Shown piece after piece: positions 53,563 to 64,000 of a DNA stretch of 64,000 bases (position 1 is its first letter; each line of letters starts with the position of its first letter). Source of the DNA: Isoetes taiwanensis (lineage: Eukaryota; Streptophyta; Lycopodiopsida; Isoetales; Isoetaceae); the NCBI GenBank assembly GCA_021234155.1, contig JAJEKV010000070.1, positions 6,692,602 through 6,756,601 on the forward strand, in the 5' to 3' direction. A program made the translations under genes and the position numbers. The notes beneath the pieces were generated by a model. That model did not search any database. It was not told where the DNA came from and saw only the letters and a list, made by a program, of their open reading frames with translations.

Positions 53563-53702
53563 ATATTTTTTTTTATGTTTTTTAGAAAATAAAATAATGG
53601 TCATTTCGAGGTTATTATTAGTATCCTACTAAATCATTACGATTAAGATACTAATGGTACGAAATCCTAAAATCGTAGCCTACGAAATTAATTTCACGCC
53701 AG

Positions 53703-53710
53703 CCTTTATA
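53703..53710 (+). promoter_or_regulatory. Candidate TATA box of the small acidic-protein gene
   Basis: cctttata at 53,703-53,710 would place transcription start near 53,735. That excludes the ATG at 53,715 and favours the one at 53,757. It lies only 140 bp from the Helitron 5' end. Confidence 0.4.
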
Positions 53711-53756
53711 GGCTATGGTCGTGAAGGAGAAGCATCGTCCAATTCCTTCCAACAAA

Positions 53757-54258
53757 ATGTCGAAGCGCTGCCGCTCTCCCTCCAGCTCTGCCTCTCCCTC
53801 TCGCTCTGCCTCCCCTGGCCCTCATAAGCGCCAGAAACTGCTCTCAATTCCTTTGGCAGAGGTCCTTGCCAGTTATGGCATAGGATCTTGGCCAATTTTT
53901 CATTTGCAGGAGCCCGAGCCTGAGAGCCTACTACCCGAGAGCCCTGAGCCTGAGAGCTCTGAGCCTAATTCCACCTCTTCTGAAAGCTTTGAAGATCTTT
54001 CGGAGCTTTCAGAAGAGGTGGAATCCTCCTCTAATTTCGATTCCTCTGATGATCAAATTGATTCCCAAGATTCTGATAACGAATGGAGCGAAGACCAGAC
54101 CGAAGAAGAAGAAGAGGTAGAAGACGAAGAAGAACATGAATTTTTTATGGAACTCCAAAATTTTCTGCAGAGTAAGTAGCATGCATGCATTAAATTTTTG
54201 CTTTCTTTTATGTATTCTAAACTAATTTTCTTCACTTTTTCTTGCAGATGAAGCTTGA
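53757..54258 (+). CDS. Serine-rich and acidic small protein with a tiny second exon
   Basis: From ATG 53,757 the protein starts MSKRCRSPSSSASPSRSASP, continues with PHKRQKLLSIPLAEVLASYG (a possible nuclear signal) and EPEPES-type repeats, and ends in a strongly acidic stretch (QTEEEEEVEDEEEHEF). The 152-codon frame opened by the upstream ATG 53,715 would reach 54,171. Exon 1 ends CAGA|gtaagt at 54,171, a consensus donor. A pyrimidine-rich tract and cttgcag precede 54,248, and splicing adds only AT GAA GCT TGA, giving …LQNEA and a stop at 54,256-54,258. About 140 residues, of unknown function, with composition typical of nuclear or chromatin-associated disordered proteins. I recognise no family. 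The good splice sites and intact frame support a real gene. Confidence 0.5.
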
Positions 54259-54279
54259 AGTCCCGGCTGTGCCACCTTT

Positions 54280-54465
54280 TGTTTTTCACCCCCTTGTTGA
54301 TCTCACCCCCTTGTTGATCTCACCCCCTAGTGAAACAGGCCTTAGTGCCTCTTTGAATGTAATGGCCTTGTGCCTCTGATTGTAATGGCCTTAGTGCCTT
54401 TTTTTATTGTAATGGCCTTAGTGCCTCTGATTGTAATATATGATGGCCTTAGTGCCTTTTTGATC
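54280..54465 (+). repeat. Short tandem repeats in the presumed 3' untranslated region
   Basis: The segment cccccttgttgatctcac occurs twice (about 54,290-54,325). The segment (ga)tggccttagtgcctct.tgattgtaa then occurs about five times to 54,460. Confidence 0.75.
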
Positions 54466-54984
54466 TATTAATGTGAATCATCTTTTTCTGCAAGTCCTAC
54501 TTAATACTGTCAAAGGAAATACAAAAACCAAACTAGTTACAACTGATGCACTTCCAAACCAGAGCAGAGGCAATGTTGAACTGGTTCCCAAACTGAGCTG
54601 CAACCAAACTGAAGCAATGTTGCAGCTGGTTCCCATTGCTACAGTAAATCGAGTCTTTCCATTGCTACAGTAATATGTTTATTGACTATTGAAACAACTA
54701 TTTGCTACTTAATACTGAAACAAGTAACAAGTAACAAGTATAGTGATTAATGAATAAGTAACAAGTATTTCAGGCTTATTGCACACTATGATTGTGCTCA
54801 TATCAATGGACAAACAAACACATCTATTTGGTACAAAAAGTGGATACATTATTTCTAAATGCAGTTCAAAAAGTACATCAATTTAGATTATCAAGATGGC
54901 AACAACATGATCTTTGATCAATCACCAACCATAATCAAACTGGTGACTTCCAAAATGTTAAATGCAAATCTGGCATCAGGTAGA
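54466..54984. other. No gene seen
   Basis: Short direct repeats only: ctggttccca, ccattgctacagtaa and aagtaacaagta, each two or three times. Confidence 0.5.
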
Positions 54985-56530
54985 TCAAGAGTACTTAAAC
55001 TTTTTCAGGATATCCATTGCTTGCTTAGATTCTTTATCCAACAGATTGGGTAGTTTCTTCTCAAGCACGTAGTTTTTCAGATTCTCAACTTCCAATAGCC
55101 CTGCAAGGAAAGGTTTCAAATGCTCGAAGAGAAAATTACCTTCACGGCGAGATGGCTGATAACTGTTTGGGGTCACTATTGTGCCCGCACTATTCTTGTA
55201 GCCGCGGTATAACATGTCATCAATCAAAACTGTGTTGTGTTCAGCCCATGTTCCCTTGTATCTAGAGTCGTGGAAGACCTTGTTGAGATCTTTCAGCAGA
55301 ATAGGCTTTTTGCTCACTTTAAATGATGTGTTTGTGCACACATCTGAGTACCAAGTAAATAGCAACTTGTCTCTAAGACTCCTTGGAAAGGTATGCTTCA
55401 GGATTAAATTTGCAGCCACACTCGTCAATGTTGTTTAGATAGCAATCCTGAAGTGCTCCACGCACCATTCCAAAAACTCCAATGCTCTTGGACGCAAAAC
55501 CAATATCTTTGTGAGATTGATATGCTTTGCCTCTGCACCATCTTGAAGGCTGCTGGGCAATAGTTCCCCTTTCTCAAACAACTTGCACAAAACTCCTTCA
55601 AGCTCAAAAATTAAAAGCTTCATAGGCAGTTTAAGCCGCTTGTTGATTCGCAACATAGAGGGACTGCTATGTATGTCACCGCCATGTTTACTATTCTTTA
55701 TAGTAGCCACCTGCTCTCTTGTACTTCCTGTAGAATTTAAATGTTAAAAACACGTACTAAGTGGAAGTTAAGAGATGGAATTGCTAAGTTACCAGGTGAA
55801 TATGACTCCTCTGATCTCAAGGATTGACTTATTTGTTTCGGGCTGCCTATACTCTGCTCCTTCAACGTACAATTCTTTTTCACAGGGTACTCAACATTCT
55901 TCTTCTCAAATTGACTGCTTAAGGCCTGGTTAGTCCCTCTTTTCTCCTTACATGGACTGTGATCAACTTTGCTTTTCATACTAGGTGATGATGCAGTATC
56001 ACTTAGTTCTTGTCCATGATATGGCCTCTCAAGACATGTTCTTTACACGCAAACACTTTAAATATTGTAAGGACTAAGAATTCACTTATTGACCTTTCCA
56101 TTTTTCTATAAGCTACCTGGTGGAAGTGACATTGTGGCCAAATCTTCTGTCTCTTCAAGATAAATATCATTCTCAACTTCAAAACATGCTTCACTCTTAA
56201 TATCAGCTAAAACTTCTTTAACCGCGACATGCGGATCAAGACCCTAGTGATAACAATTTCATAACCTGCACCCTCTTGTCATAACACGCATGTCATTTTA
56301 AACATGTATATAACCTCAACTCATACAGCAGTACATTACCTTCTTTGACATTATTTTCAGTAATGACTAACGCCGTCTTTTTGTGTTCTTCTTCAACAGT
56401 CAAAGCAGCACTCAAACGTCTTGGCAGCAGCTTGTTTTCCTTGGCAGAGGACATGGATGTTGGAGTAAAGGCAGCCATTGCAAATCCTCCATTCCTTTCT
56501 GCTCCACATGCATAAACATTCCTCAATATA
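54985..56530 (-). pseudogene. FCP1-homology (NIF/HAD) phosphatase-like gene, stop codon and altered active site
   Basis: The last exon (55,727-54,985) encodes KLPMKLLIFELEGVLCKLFE, LRPRALEFLEWCVEHFRIAI, a TAA at 55,437-55,435, then DKLLFTWYSDVCTNTSFKVS, KPILLKDLNKVF, NTVLIDDMLYRGYKNSAGTI, NFLFEHLKPFLAGLLE and a stop. This is the FCP1/NLI-interacting-factor phosphatase domain. The stop sits at the usual IW position. The DxDx(T/V) nucleophile motif reads ELEGV, so both aspartates are replaced and catalysis is unlikely. Upstream minus-strand exons with good splice sites are 55,980-55,793, about 56,240-56,117 (EVENDIYLEETEDLATMSLP) and about 56,526-56,342. They form a low-complexity, charged N-terminal part. 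It is either a recent pseudogene or a gene with one nonsense allele. Confidence 0.65.
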
Positions 56531-58400
56531 AGGTATGATCATTTCAAACTTATCATAAATGTACAACCAACCATCACAAGACTCTATCATTGTGTTCATT
56601 TGCACTCTTTTTCGTCCGTTTAGACCAAGTAGAGATATCCATGTCATTGATATCTTGTGCTCACAATGGATCTCGCAGCATTCTTCCGATACACTACACA
56701 CAGAGACATACATGGTTAAATAGTTAAAAGAAAATGAGGCAAAAGAGTGATAATGTTCAAGTTACACGAAATGCACAAGACAACAAGGAAGATGATACGC
56801 GCATGCATGCATTACGCAACAATGGTAGGTAGAAGCATGCCATCTGTTTTCAATGATCTCGTGACAAAATGGGCACGCTTCGTTCAATTGAATACTATCC
56901 TTCAGATTACTCATAACTATTGCTCCACAATGGCGGTGGAGGATCCAAATCAAATGGCCCGACTCATAGTTTGTCTAGCAAGTAACATTCTTTTTAAGAC
57001 AAGATTTCATCTTTTCAGCTCATCCAATGTGCCATCCCTAGAAATTTCTCAAAGTAACAGTGTCGTTACTTGCATCCTTTATGACCAGTGTGATCTCGGC
57101 AAGTTCTTTTTCGTAGATCAATGGCGGCCCTCAATGCCAACCCTTGCTATAGTGGGTAAGGTTGCAATTAATGCTTCATATCCGCCAATGTCACCCTCAA
57201 AGTGTGCTTGTTTACTGCCAAGGCCTTTGATTTTGTCGGTTAAGTCATTGCACTTCATTCATTGGTGGCTTTCCAATGCCAATCGCTAATCTTATCTTCT
57301 ATCCACGAAATCCATTTTTTCAACCACGTTGACATTCTTTGTAACATGCATCCGATTAGACAAAATTGTATATACAAACTGCAACAACAAATGAGCATTG
57401 TTTGAGTTCAAACTGCAACTAATAGCTAACTGAAACTAAAACAAAACAGGGAAACTACCCCCAACCGCAACTACTACCAACAAAAACATTCGAATCAGAA
57501 CTACATCTGCAGAATCGACATTCGAACTATAACTCCAACAGTTGTTTGCAACTTTCGAATACGGTGACACTACACACTCACAAATCGACATTCGAATCAG
57601 AACTCAAAGTAGTTTCAACTCGAATACCAATCGCCAAAGTTGCAAATTGAACACCAAACTAGAACTCCACCCCGTTCTAACCGCCACTGCAACTATTCGC
57701 ATATAAACAACTTCTAACACTAACTAAAAATAAGATCGCACTAACTAAAACTAACACGCCACTCAAATGTCAAATGTAACTAACATGAACCGCGAGCTCG
57801 GAATAAACAACAGAAATTTAAACATATGCAAGCGACCACGGACACAAAAACTATGAACTATGGCAAACTGCCAACTTATCTATACACTCATCAAACAAGA
57901 AAGATACATCTAAATTACCTTGTGGATTGTTCTTTGGAAGTTGCTCTCTCGCTTAGTGTTAGATGTTACATAGGAGCTGAGTGCTCTTGGAGACGATATG
58001 ACTTTAGGTACGTCATTCTCCTCCTCTTCATCAATTGTAACGACATCTTCAGCGCTATTACTCATTCTTTTAGTTCTTGAGGCTGAAGATGCATGCTAAT
58101 ACAAGCTAAGTCAATCTACCGTCGCCCCATTGCAATGTAACACAAAAGCCATCGCTAAAGCACACGGAACCCGACCCCCTAAAACTTTATCTCACATTGA
58201 ATATTTTCTTGTATAGATCCATGAACTCCTTTTTTCTTTTCTCTTGTAGAAGCTTGTATACGTAACAAGCTCTACCCTTCACTTTCTCACCCCACATCTT
58301 CCGTGATCTCAATGTCATCAATGTCTTCTCCTCAGTTTATACAAATCCTTATAGGTGATCCCTCTCTTTTGTCGGTCCACGTTCGCTTATCTTCTTCCAT
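56531..58400 (-). other. Exon-like minus-strand segments of unknown gene(s)
   Basis: Possible exons are SEECCEIHCEHKISMTWISL (about 56,690-56,540), LNEACPFCHEIIENRWHAST (about 56,900-56,800, zinc-finger-like CPFC…H…C), and NERMSNSAEDVV (58,083-57,918). The last is flanked by cag and gtaatt. RSRKMWGEKVKGRACYVYKL lies at about 58,300. They may be 5' exons of the FCP1-like gene or parts of another element. I cannot name a family. Confidence 0.3.
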
Positions 58401-61400
58401 GGACCTGAAAATAAAAATGAAAAGCACAATTACAAACCACAAACCGACTTTGTAATAATAAAAAGCGAAAAGACTTCTTTGGGAAAATGAGTGTTCTAAA
58501 CTCTTTTATGTCGCATCATTCTTGTTTCTTTGATATGTAGCAAGTCATTGACTAATATTAGGGCCACAAGTTGCTTGCCAAAAATGATACAAATGCAAGC
58601 TTTGGGGGCATACAAATGTGCAAAACTTCACGCAAATGTGCACTTACACATTAGCTTCAATAAAACGCATAAAGCACTGCTAAAGCAAATAACAAGAAAC
58701 ACACAGACCATTTACATATACATGTGTTGAGACTTTAATAATGCTGTAATCAACAATGCTTTCTTTAATAAGTATTCTGTAAAAAAACAAATTTATTCTA
58801 AATGGCAGCCACTTCTTTCATATTGCATGTTTAAATGCAGAATTGAAACAAAGGCTTAAATTTGGTATGCTCAACCTTTGAAAAGTTTCATTATGAAATT
58901 CTTGGCCACATTAGATGGCTTTGCTCATATCTAAAATTTATCTTATCACAGGAACCAAAAATTCTCTCAGTCTTCACAAATCCGACTCCAAAGCGTGGAT
59001 TTAAAAGGTTCCACCAAAGCTAGAATAAAGGGGTGAAGCAAATCGAATGCCAAGGCTAAAGAAAAAATTGTAATAGTCTATGTTGCATAACCAATCTTAC
59101 TCAATAACTTCAAATCTTCAAATGGTAGCTTCCCTGTCACCACATCCAATACATGCGGTTACAAATTAGGTCCTTGAAAAATTGAAATCTGTTTGTAATC
59201 TTGTTTAATTGACGCCACAATTGCAAGCCCCCAAATCGTGTTCTTGATGGAGGCATCTGTGTGTGAACATCTGGTTCAGGAGATGTGGTGGCTAAGCTCT
59301 CGGGTGCTTGAAACGAGTTCCCCCCAAAATTCCGTCATTCTCGCCATTCGAGTTCATTCGAGTTCTTGGAGCTATTTTTGGACTAAAATTCCCACTATTT
59401 TGGATCTATTATTTGATGTTGCAAAACTAACATATTGAGACACTATACCATGCTTTAACCTGTCTACTTTTGGACTCTTGAAAGTACATATTTTGAAATG
59501 GAAAATATTGATATTTCTGAAGAAAATGGTCAAAGAAGTGAAAATAATTATATATCTCCATTTGTAGTGGTTGTCGTCTGCCAAATCGAGGCAAAAATCT
59601 GCAAAAAGCAGATTAATAAGAATATAGCTTGGGGAATTATGCTAGCTTAGCGAAGAAAGCTAAGCAAATGTGGAAAGAGAAAAAGTAGTGCAAGAGATGT
59701 GCTACACGGAAGAATACCCATGAGAAAACATGGGAAGAAAGGACATGGCGGAATTGTCGTGAAGGAGCATGGCAACCGGGTTGTCATGAGAAGAACCCCA
59801 TAGACGAAAAATACCTATGGAGGAAAGATGGAAGTGACGAGAATAAAGGCCTTGGAATAAAAAGGTCGAGTCACGAGAGAGATAAGGGAAACACCCTTGG
59901 AAGAACCAGAGAAGCCAGAGAGCCTATGGGAGAAGAAGGAATCGAGAATCAAGAAAAAAGAAATACAAAAGAAAGAAATGATGAAGTCAAAAAATATGGG
60001 GAAGATCAACCATGGCCCTATGGGAAGTATTGCAAGCATAGTTATGTATTAGATAATTTCCAAAATGTTATTCTTTTCCTATTTCTCTTATGTTTGGGAA
60101 CAATATTGGAATACGTAGATACTACTATTTGAAAACATTGTATGTGGACCCTATTGCTTAATAGATTGCATCACATTTGATCTTATGAGACCTTAGATAT
60201 GTCAAAATTATAGAAAAGCACTTATTTTTTAATTACGGGATGGCATGGCATGTTTGCCAAGTGTCTCACTTTTAGAAAATGGTTGCATGCACTCATTTTC
60301 ACACGAGAAAGCACTTTAAGTACTTTTCCTTTCAGAGTTTTCCTAATGTTCTATTTGTAAGGAAAAAGGTGGAGCATATCCGACCAACCTAAAAGGTGAG
60401 ATATGGATATCGACCATTTAGGGTCTGTGGAGCTTTTTTGTCGGCCAAGAAGAGCGGCTTATGGACTAAAAACATGGGTAGGGCTTGCTTTTTTGAGCAT
60501 CCGCTTTCCATAATAGAGATATTGGAATGTCCAAAGGAACACAACCCCGCCGAATCGTGAATCGTCCAAAGGGACACAGCCATGGAAAGAATGTCAATGA
60601 CAGATTTTGCTTCTTAGCATTTGGTAGAGAAGGCCTTTATCGTTTGCGACTAACTAACAAAGATGAGATGGAGAATGCATTGTGTATACTGTACATGATG
60701 GACTTAGAGGTCCTTTCTGGCTCTTTAGACTGTGACAATAGTTTTGGAACAACAAATCATGATCTGTTGTTGGTTTTTACCATTGGCATGCTACAGCAAG
60801 AGAGCATATTTCAATGACCACTTGCAGGAGCTTTGCTGCACATAGTAAGATACTTGAAGAACTCATGCATGCCGATGGTATATTATCCTTGACCATATCT
60901 TGGTAGAGCACAACCGAAAATGCATTCAACACAATCCAAATGGAGCTTGAGACATTTGAGGAGTGCATCTCAAACAGGTTTTGTGCATAATCTTTTCTAT
61001 TTTTATCATATAGATTTGAAAAAATGTCAAGCTTGATATCGAAAACAAGCATACTAAATGCTTGCACAGGTTTGATTTTATTATGTTCTCACCTTTGAGC
61101 ACAAGCCAACATGGTTGTTGCACATTTATATGATGCAGCATCTTGCCAAAAGTGTATTTGACATGGTTTTTGCATTCTTTAACATGTTAGGCTCTTATTT
61201 TACTTGTAAGCTGGCCTCATGTAGTTTTTGGAATGATATGATTTAAGTGACGGACAAAAAGCCATGGAGTCTTATAGCTTACCTGTCATCCCTTGTCTAA
61301 TTACCGAGTCTATTGCTAATTTTGGGTGCAGGTAATCAAGACTTCATCTCTTAGAAGTATTATTTCAAAATTGATGACTTGAAGATACGATTATAGACAA

Positions 61401-61575
61401 TCACCCTTATTATGGAGGATTTACATATTGGTGAGATCCTTCCTTTTTGGATTAACCATATATAAAAGGCATTCGGTTGAAGCAAAACTTGGATATGTGC
61501 TTAAACAGATTAGCTTGCATAAGTTTGTAAGTTGATGCTGGAATGATAAGCCTGCATGGTTTGTGGGCTAATGAT
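58401..61575. other. No recognised gene
   Basis: A charged plus-strand open stretch (about 59,686-60,132; WQPGCHEKNPIDEKYLW, then NQEKRNTKERNDEVKKYGED) lacks an early ATG and family match. The rest is AT-rich without structure. Confidence 0.4.
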
Positions 61576-62138
61576 GTACAACAAAGTTTAAAATGAAACG
61601 CACTAATTACTTCAAAAGGAATCTTTGAAAGATTCCCTAAAATCCCCCCAAAAATGTCCCTTTTTGTGGTATATTTGTGACAAGTGTGACAATTTGAAAA
61701 TTTTAGGCATCATTTTGGAGGGGGGTGTGAACTTAGCTTCCATTCAAAATTGTTTGACATCCCTTTTTGGCCCCCCTAGTTTGGTTTGCGAAATAGTAAT
61801 ATTTTCAAAAACTAAACAAAATAGACATTGGAAAAAACAGCAAGCACACTAAAGTGCCAAAAGGTATTTTATTCAAAGTTTTCCAAATCGATTACAAAAC
61901 TATGAACAAAGCGTAAAAAATGCAACACATTTTGACATTGCCTCATTGAAGCAAACATTTTCACATGAAAGTATGCCTCATTGAACAAACTTACACTTTG
62001 AAGCGCAAGTTGGAGTCGAAGGCGCTTCGCTCTTCGTCTTATATACTTGCTCTTATTTGCTCATCCGTCTTGCTATAGACTTATGCATACCACGATGACA
62101 ATGCGTGGACATAACGTCTTCAAAATAAATTTCCGGGT

Positions 62139-62555
62139 GGTATAGATTTATACCACAATAGGTAGTCTTTGTCGCGGATATGACATGCGGAGAGTTAAAT
62201 GGTATAAATTTATACCGCCAAAGTGGACTTGGCGGTATAAATTTATACCCTTAAGAGGACTCGGCGGTATAAATTTATACCCGAAGCTCTCGATTCAATC
62301 TTGAGCTCTCACGGTATAAATTTATCACGGTGAGAGCTCCCTCGTTATACCACGAGCTCTCTCGGTATAAATTTATCTGCAGCTCTCTCGGTATAAATTT
62401 ATACCCTTGAAAAAACCTTCGGACAACCAATTTATACACATATATGTGTATATATATATACATAATATATACACATAATTACATGTATATATCCGACAAG
62501 AAAAGAGAACTCTTAGCGGTGATAAATCTATCTGGAGAAATTATAAATTTATACC
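62139..62555. repeat. Array of eight palindromic GGTATAAATTTATACC motifs
   Basis: Perfect 16-bp palindromes lie at 62,201, 62,234, 62,266 and 62,390. Near-copies lie at 62,139, 62,313, 62,364 and 62,540. Spacing is 23-62 bp except before the last copy. GAGCTC or CTCTCGG segments lie between several copies. A related half-motif, gatataaatttatc, occurs at about 63,257. The perfect dyad suggests a dimeric protein-binding site or a cruciform-prone sequence. Confidence 0.9.
62303..62339. repeat. Extended hairpin within the palindrome array
   Basis: GAGCTCTCAC, then a ggtataaatttat core, then GGTGAGAGCTC forms a near-perfect dyad of about 37 bp centred on one of the array motifs. Confidence 0.75.
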
Positions 62556-62640
62556 CGAATTGCATATATATATATAAGACTTTTATATATATATGTATAT
62601 ATATATATCTCTTGATCCGGAGATAAAAGTATATATAAAT
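62435..62640. repeat. (TA)n-type microsatellite clusters
   Basis: Four runs of tatata, some interrupted by tgta or taca, lie at about 62,440-62,475, 62,565-62,578, 62,584-62,608 and 62,630-62,638. The segment is non-coding. Confidence 0.8.
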
Positions 62641-63744
62641 TAAAAAATTTTTTGGGGTCTTTCTTGCTTTCGCCAAAGGGTTTGGCAAGCGAAAACTACT
62701 AAAGTAACACACATAAGGGATAATTTTACACCTTGTTCTTAGTTTTTTAGTCTAAAAAGTTCTAAAAAGCGGTTCTAAATTTTTCTGAGCTTGTAATGCA
62801 ATGTTAGAGCATAAAGTAGTCCGAATCATGTTGTTATTTCTACTTTTTCTCTACATACATGCGAACTTCACTCGGTGCACTAAAAAATTGCTACTAAAGG
62901 CAAAGAACTCCAAAATATTATGGTGACCACGGTGTTTGACTAGAAGGAAACCACATGGTTTATCGAGGAGGCGAGGAGGAGGAGTAGCAACCCCTCCGAG
63001 GAGTTTACCTATTTATTTACAAAATATATAGGAAAGGGTAAAGCGACGAATACTTCAATTGCCGGAGAAATGTGCATGGTGCCCAGCGCTTTCTGAGATG
63101 ATGTAATTGTGATGAATATGCTCAACATTGCTAAGGAGGTTGACTATCTTTTGAGCATCACCATGTTGTAGATTGGTATGTGCGTTGAGGAAATACATCT
63201 CAGAGAATAAAAGGAGGGCATGTAATCACATGGCTTCATTACTTCAACTTTGTATCCTCGATATAAATTTATCTTTGCATCATCAACTAAAACTTCACTT
63301 AACTACAAGACATGGTGGATGTATTGGTATTTGTAATACTATGTGATACAAAAACAATGGTTTGTCATTCAAGAAGTTTGTTCAACTGCCTCCCAATGTG
63401 TTTTAGGGTCCATTAGGATGTTCAGCCAAAATGGTTTGTGAAATAACAAATTTCACATCTTCTAAAAACTTGACTAATATAAAAACTTTTCGGGGACAAG
63501 GTACAAAAGCATCTAATTTCTTCATCTGAATTTGCCCCATAGTCAATCTTTGAATTTCATTGTAGTTCTTTCCCCTCTACAATGGGATTTTTTTTTGTGT
63601 TTTTCCTTAATATTAAGTCTTCTTAAAATGTCTGTTTTCACGGCAGTTTTATAAATCTTTGGACTAAAAGGTAATAAAAGGGCCCTTTTAGAGGATTTTA
63701 GAATTTTATAAATTTTCAGAAGGAATCTTCCAAACGCACTTCTT
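62641..63744. other. No recognisable gene inside the right part of the TIR element
   Basis: Short frames only. AT-rich, with no repeat beyond those listed. Confidence 0.45.
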
Positions 63745-64000
63745 AAATAAGTGCGTTTCATTTTAAACCTTGTTGTACTTGCGAAGAAATAGTTTAAAAC
63801 ATGTATTGACATGTATGAATAGGCACAGTTCTGAAAAAACATACTAAAAGTCTTTATTAAATTTAGTATTTTGGTCTTTGGATTCATAAAAGAGTCATTT
63901 TTGCTGTTCAAGACTTATAAGATTAGGCTAGTTTTGTAGGCCTTGATAAGTACCATGGACCACGGATGTGGAGTACCATCTTGGATTAGCCTAGTCCATG

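Larger units (their letters stand above)
40651..53563 (-). mobile_element. Large Helitron, about 12.9 kb, with captured BTB-BACK exons
   Basis: The left boundary, A|CTAGTTAAGG then tgcccagc-att-gctgggca, is the reverse complement of a Helitron 3' end. The right boundary, …tatatatatagtaGA|T at 53,563, is the reverse complement of a 5' end beginning TCTACTATATATATAAAA. Flanking A and T fit insertion at an AT dinucleotide. It contains no visible Rep/helicase. It holds a homopyrimidine tract, a DDE-like transposon gene, a 105-bp tandem array and BTB-BACK exons. An alternative is that the 5' end belongs to the terminus at 38,284 instead. Confidence 0.6.
61576..63778. mobile_element. Terminal-inverted-repeat element, about 2.2 kb
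   Basis: The left end gtacaacaaagtttaaaatg continues aaacgcactaatta (61,576-61,609). It matches the reverse complement of the right end (63,745-63,778) at about 31 of 34 positions. Similar but looser matches continue inward (aatctt.gaa/gattcc). The right end also forms its own hairpin, aaacgcactt/aagtgcgttt. No transposase and no clear target duplication are visible, so this is a non-autonomous DNA transposon of open superfamily. Confidence 0.55.

Noticed and set aside
53715-53756. ATG at 53,715 as the start of the acidic protein
   Set aside because: It lies only five bases after the TATA-like motif, too close to be in the transcript. The ATG at 53,757 fits better, though a different promoter would reopen the question.
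57340-57800. A fourth copy of the DDE-like element, because its minus strand resembles the G/T-rich gttgcgatt texture of 44,100-44,520
   Set aside because: Only base composition and short words match. I found no coding motif of the family nearby on that strand.
60527-60817. 96-codon plus-strand frame as a gene
   Set aside because: No recognisable domain, no splice or promoter signals, and surrounding AT-rich DNA; chance cannot be excluded.
62139-62555. Possible CRISPR-type array
   Set aside because: Repeats are 16-bp palindromes at irregular 23-160-bp spacing in plant DNA with no associated genes.

Overview
The window looks like nuclear DNA of a land plant, probably a non-flowering one (fern, lycophyte, moss or gymnosperm; I lean to fern but cannot prove it). 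It is AT-rich, has spliceosomal GT/AG junctions, and carries Ty3/Gypsy, CACTA and Helitron elements. It also holds plant gene families (PPR, CXC/TSO1-like, Tm-1-like UPF0261, MAPKKK, BTB-BACK, FCP1-like). Nothing in it is bacterial. Most of it is transposon layered on transposon. Only one gene is clearly intact: a 759-residue kinase at 30.4-32.7 kb.

Layout. 0.5-2.8 kb: two inverted-repeat (foldback) elements. 3.5-5.5 kb (minus): a decayed copy of an unusual DDE-like transposon protein family. 5.9-9.8 kb: a broken Ty3/Gypsy pol. 10.6-14.2 kb, continuing at 27.35-28.0 kb: a retroelement-associated coiled-coil ORF, split by a 13.1-kb CACTA transposon (14,225-27,348) with CACTAC termini and a TAT target duplication. 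The CACTA element carries a remnant of its own transposase (DUF4216-like) and minus-strand pieces of at least four host gene families. It also contains a nested 2.3-kb Helitron (15,900-18,241). 28.1-29.2 kb: a second, truncated Gypsy pol. 29.7-30.1 kb: a tail-end scrap of the same DDE-like element seen at 3.5 kb.

30.4-34.6 kb: an intact kinase with an overlapping upstream ORF, followed by a 5'-truncated direct duplicate that lacks the glycine loop and the ATP-binding lysine. 34.6-38.3 kb: no recognisable gene. 38.3-53.6 kb: Helitron territory. Two Helitron-type 3' termini (hairpin plus CTAG) lie at 38,284 and 40,651, and a 5' terminus lies at 53,563, all on the minus strand. The 12.9-kb interval 40,651-53,563 holds a 1.77-kb homopyrimidine tract, the best copy of the DDE-like transposon gene (43.3-46.4 kb), a 105-bp tandem array and BTB-BACK exons from a captured gene.

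53.7-54.3 kb: a small serine-rich and acidic two-exon gene just outside the Helitron. 55.0-56.5 kb (minus): a multi-exon FCP1-like phosphatase gene with one stop codon and altered catalytic aspartates. 61.6-63.8 kb: a terminal-inverted-repeat element carrying an array of palindromic 16-mers.

The insertions can be ordered. The coiled-coil retroelement ORF came first, the CACTA element entered it, and the small Helitron entered the CACTA element. The strongest candidates for an under-described system are the DDE-like family, of which two complementary broken copies define the motifs, and the multi-gene Pack-CACTA.
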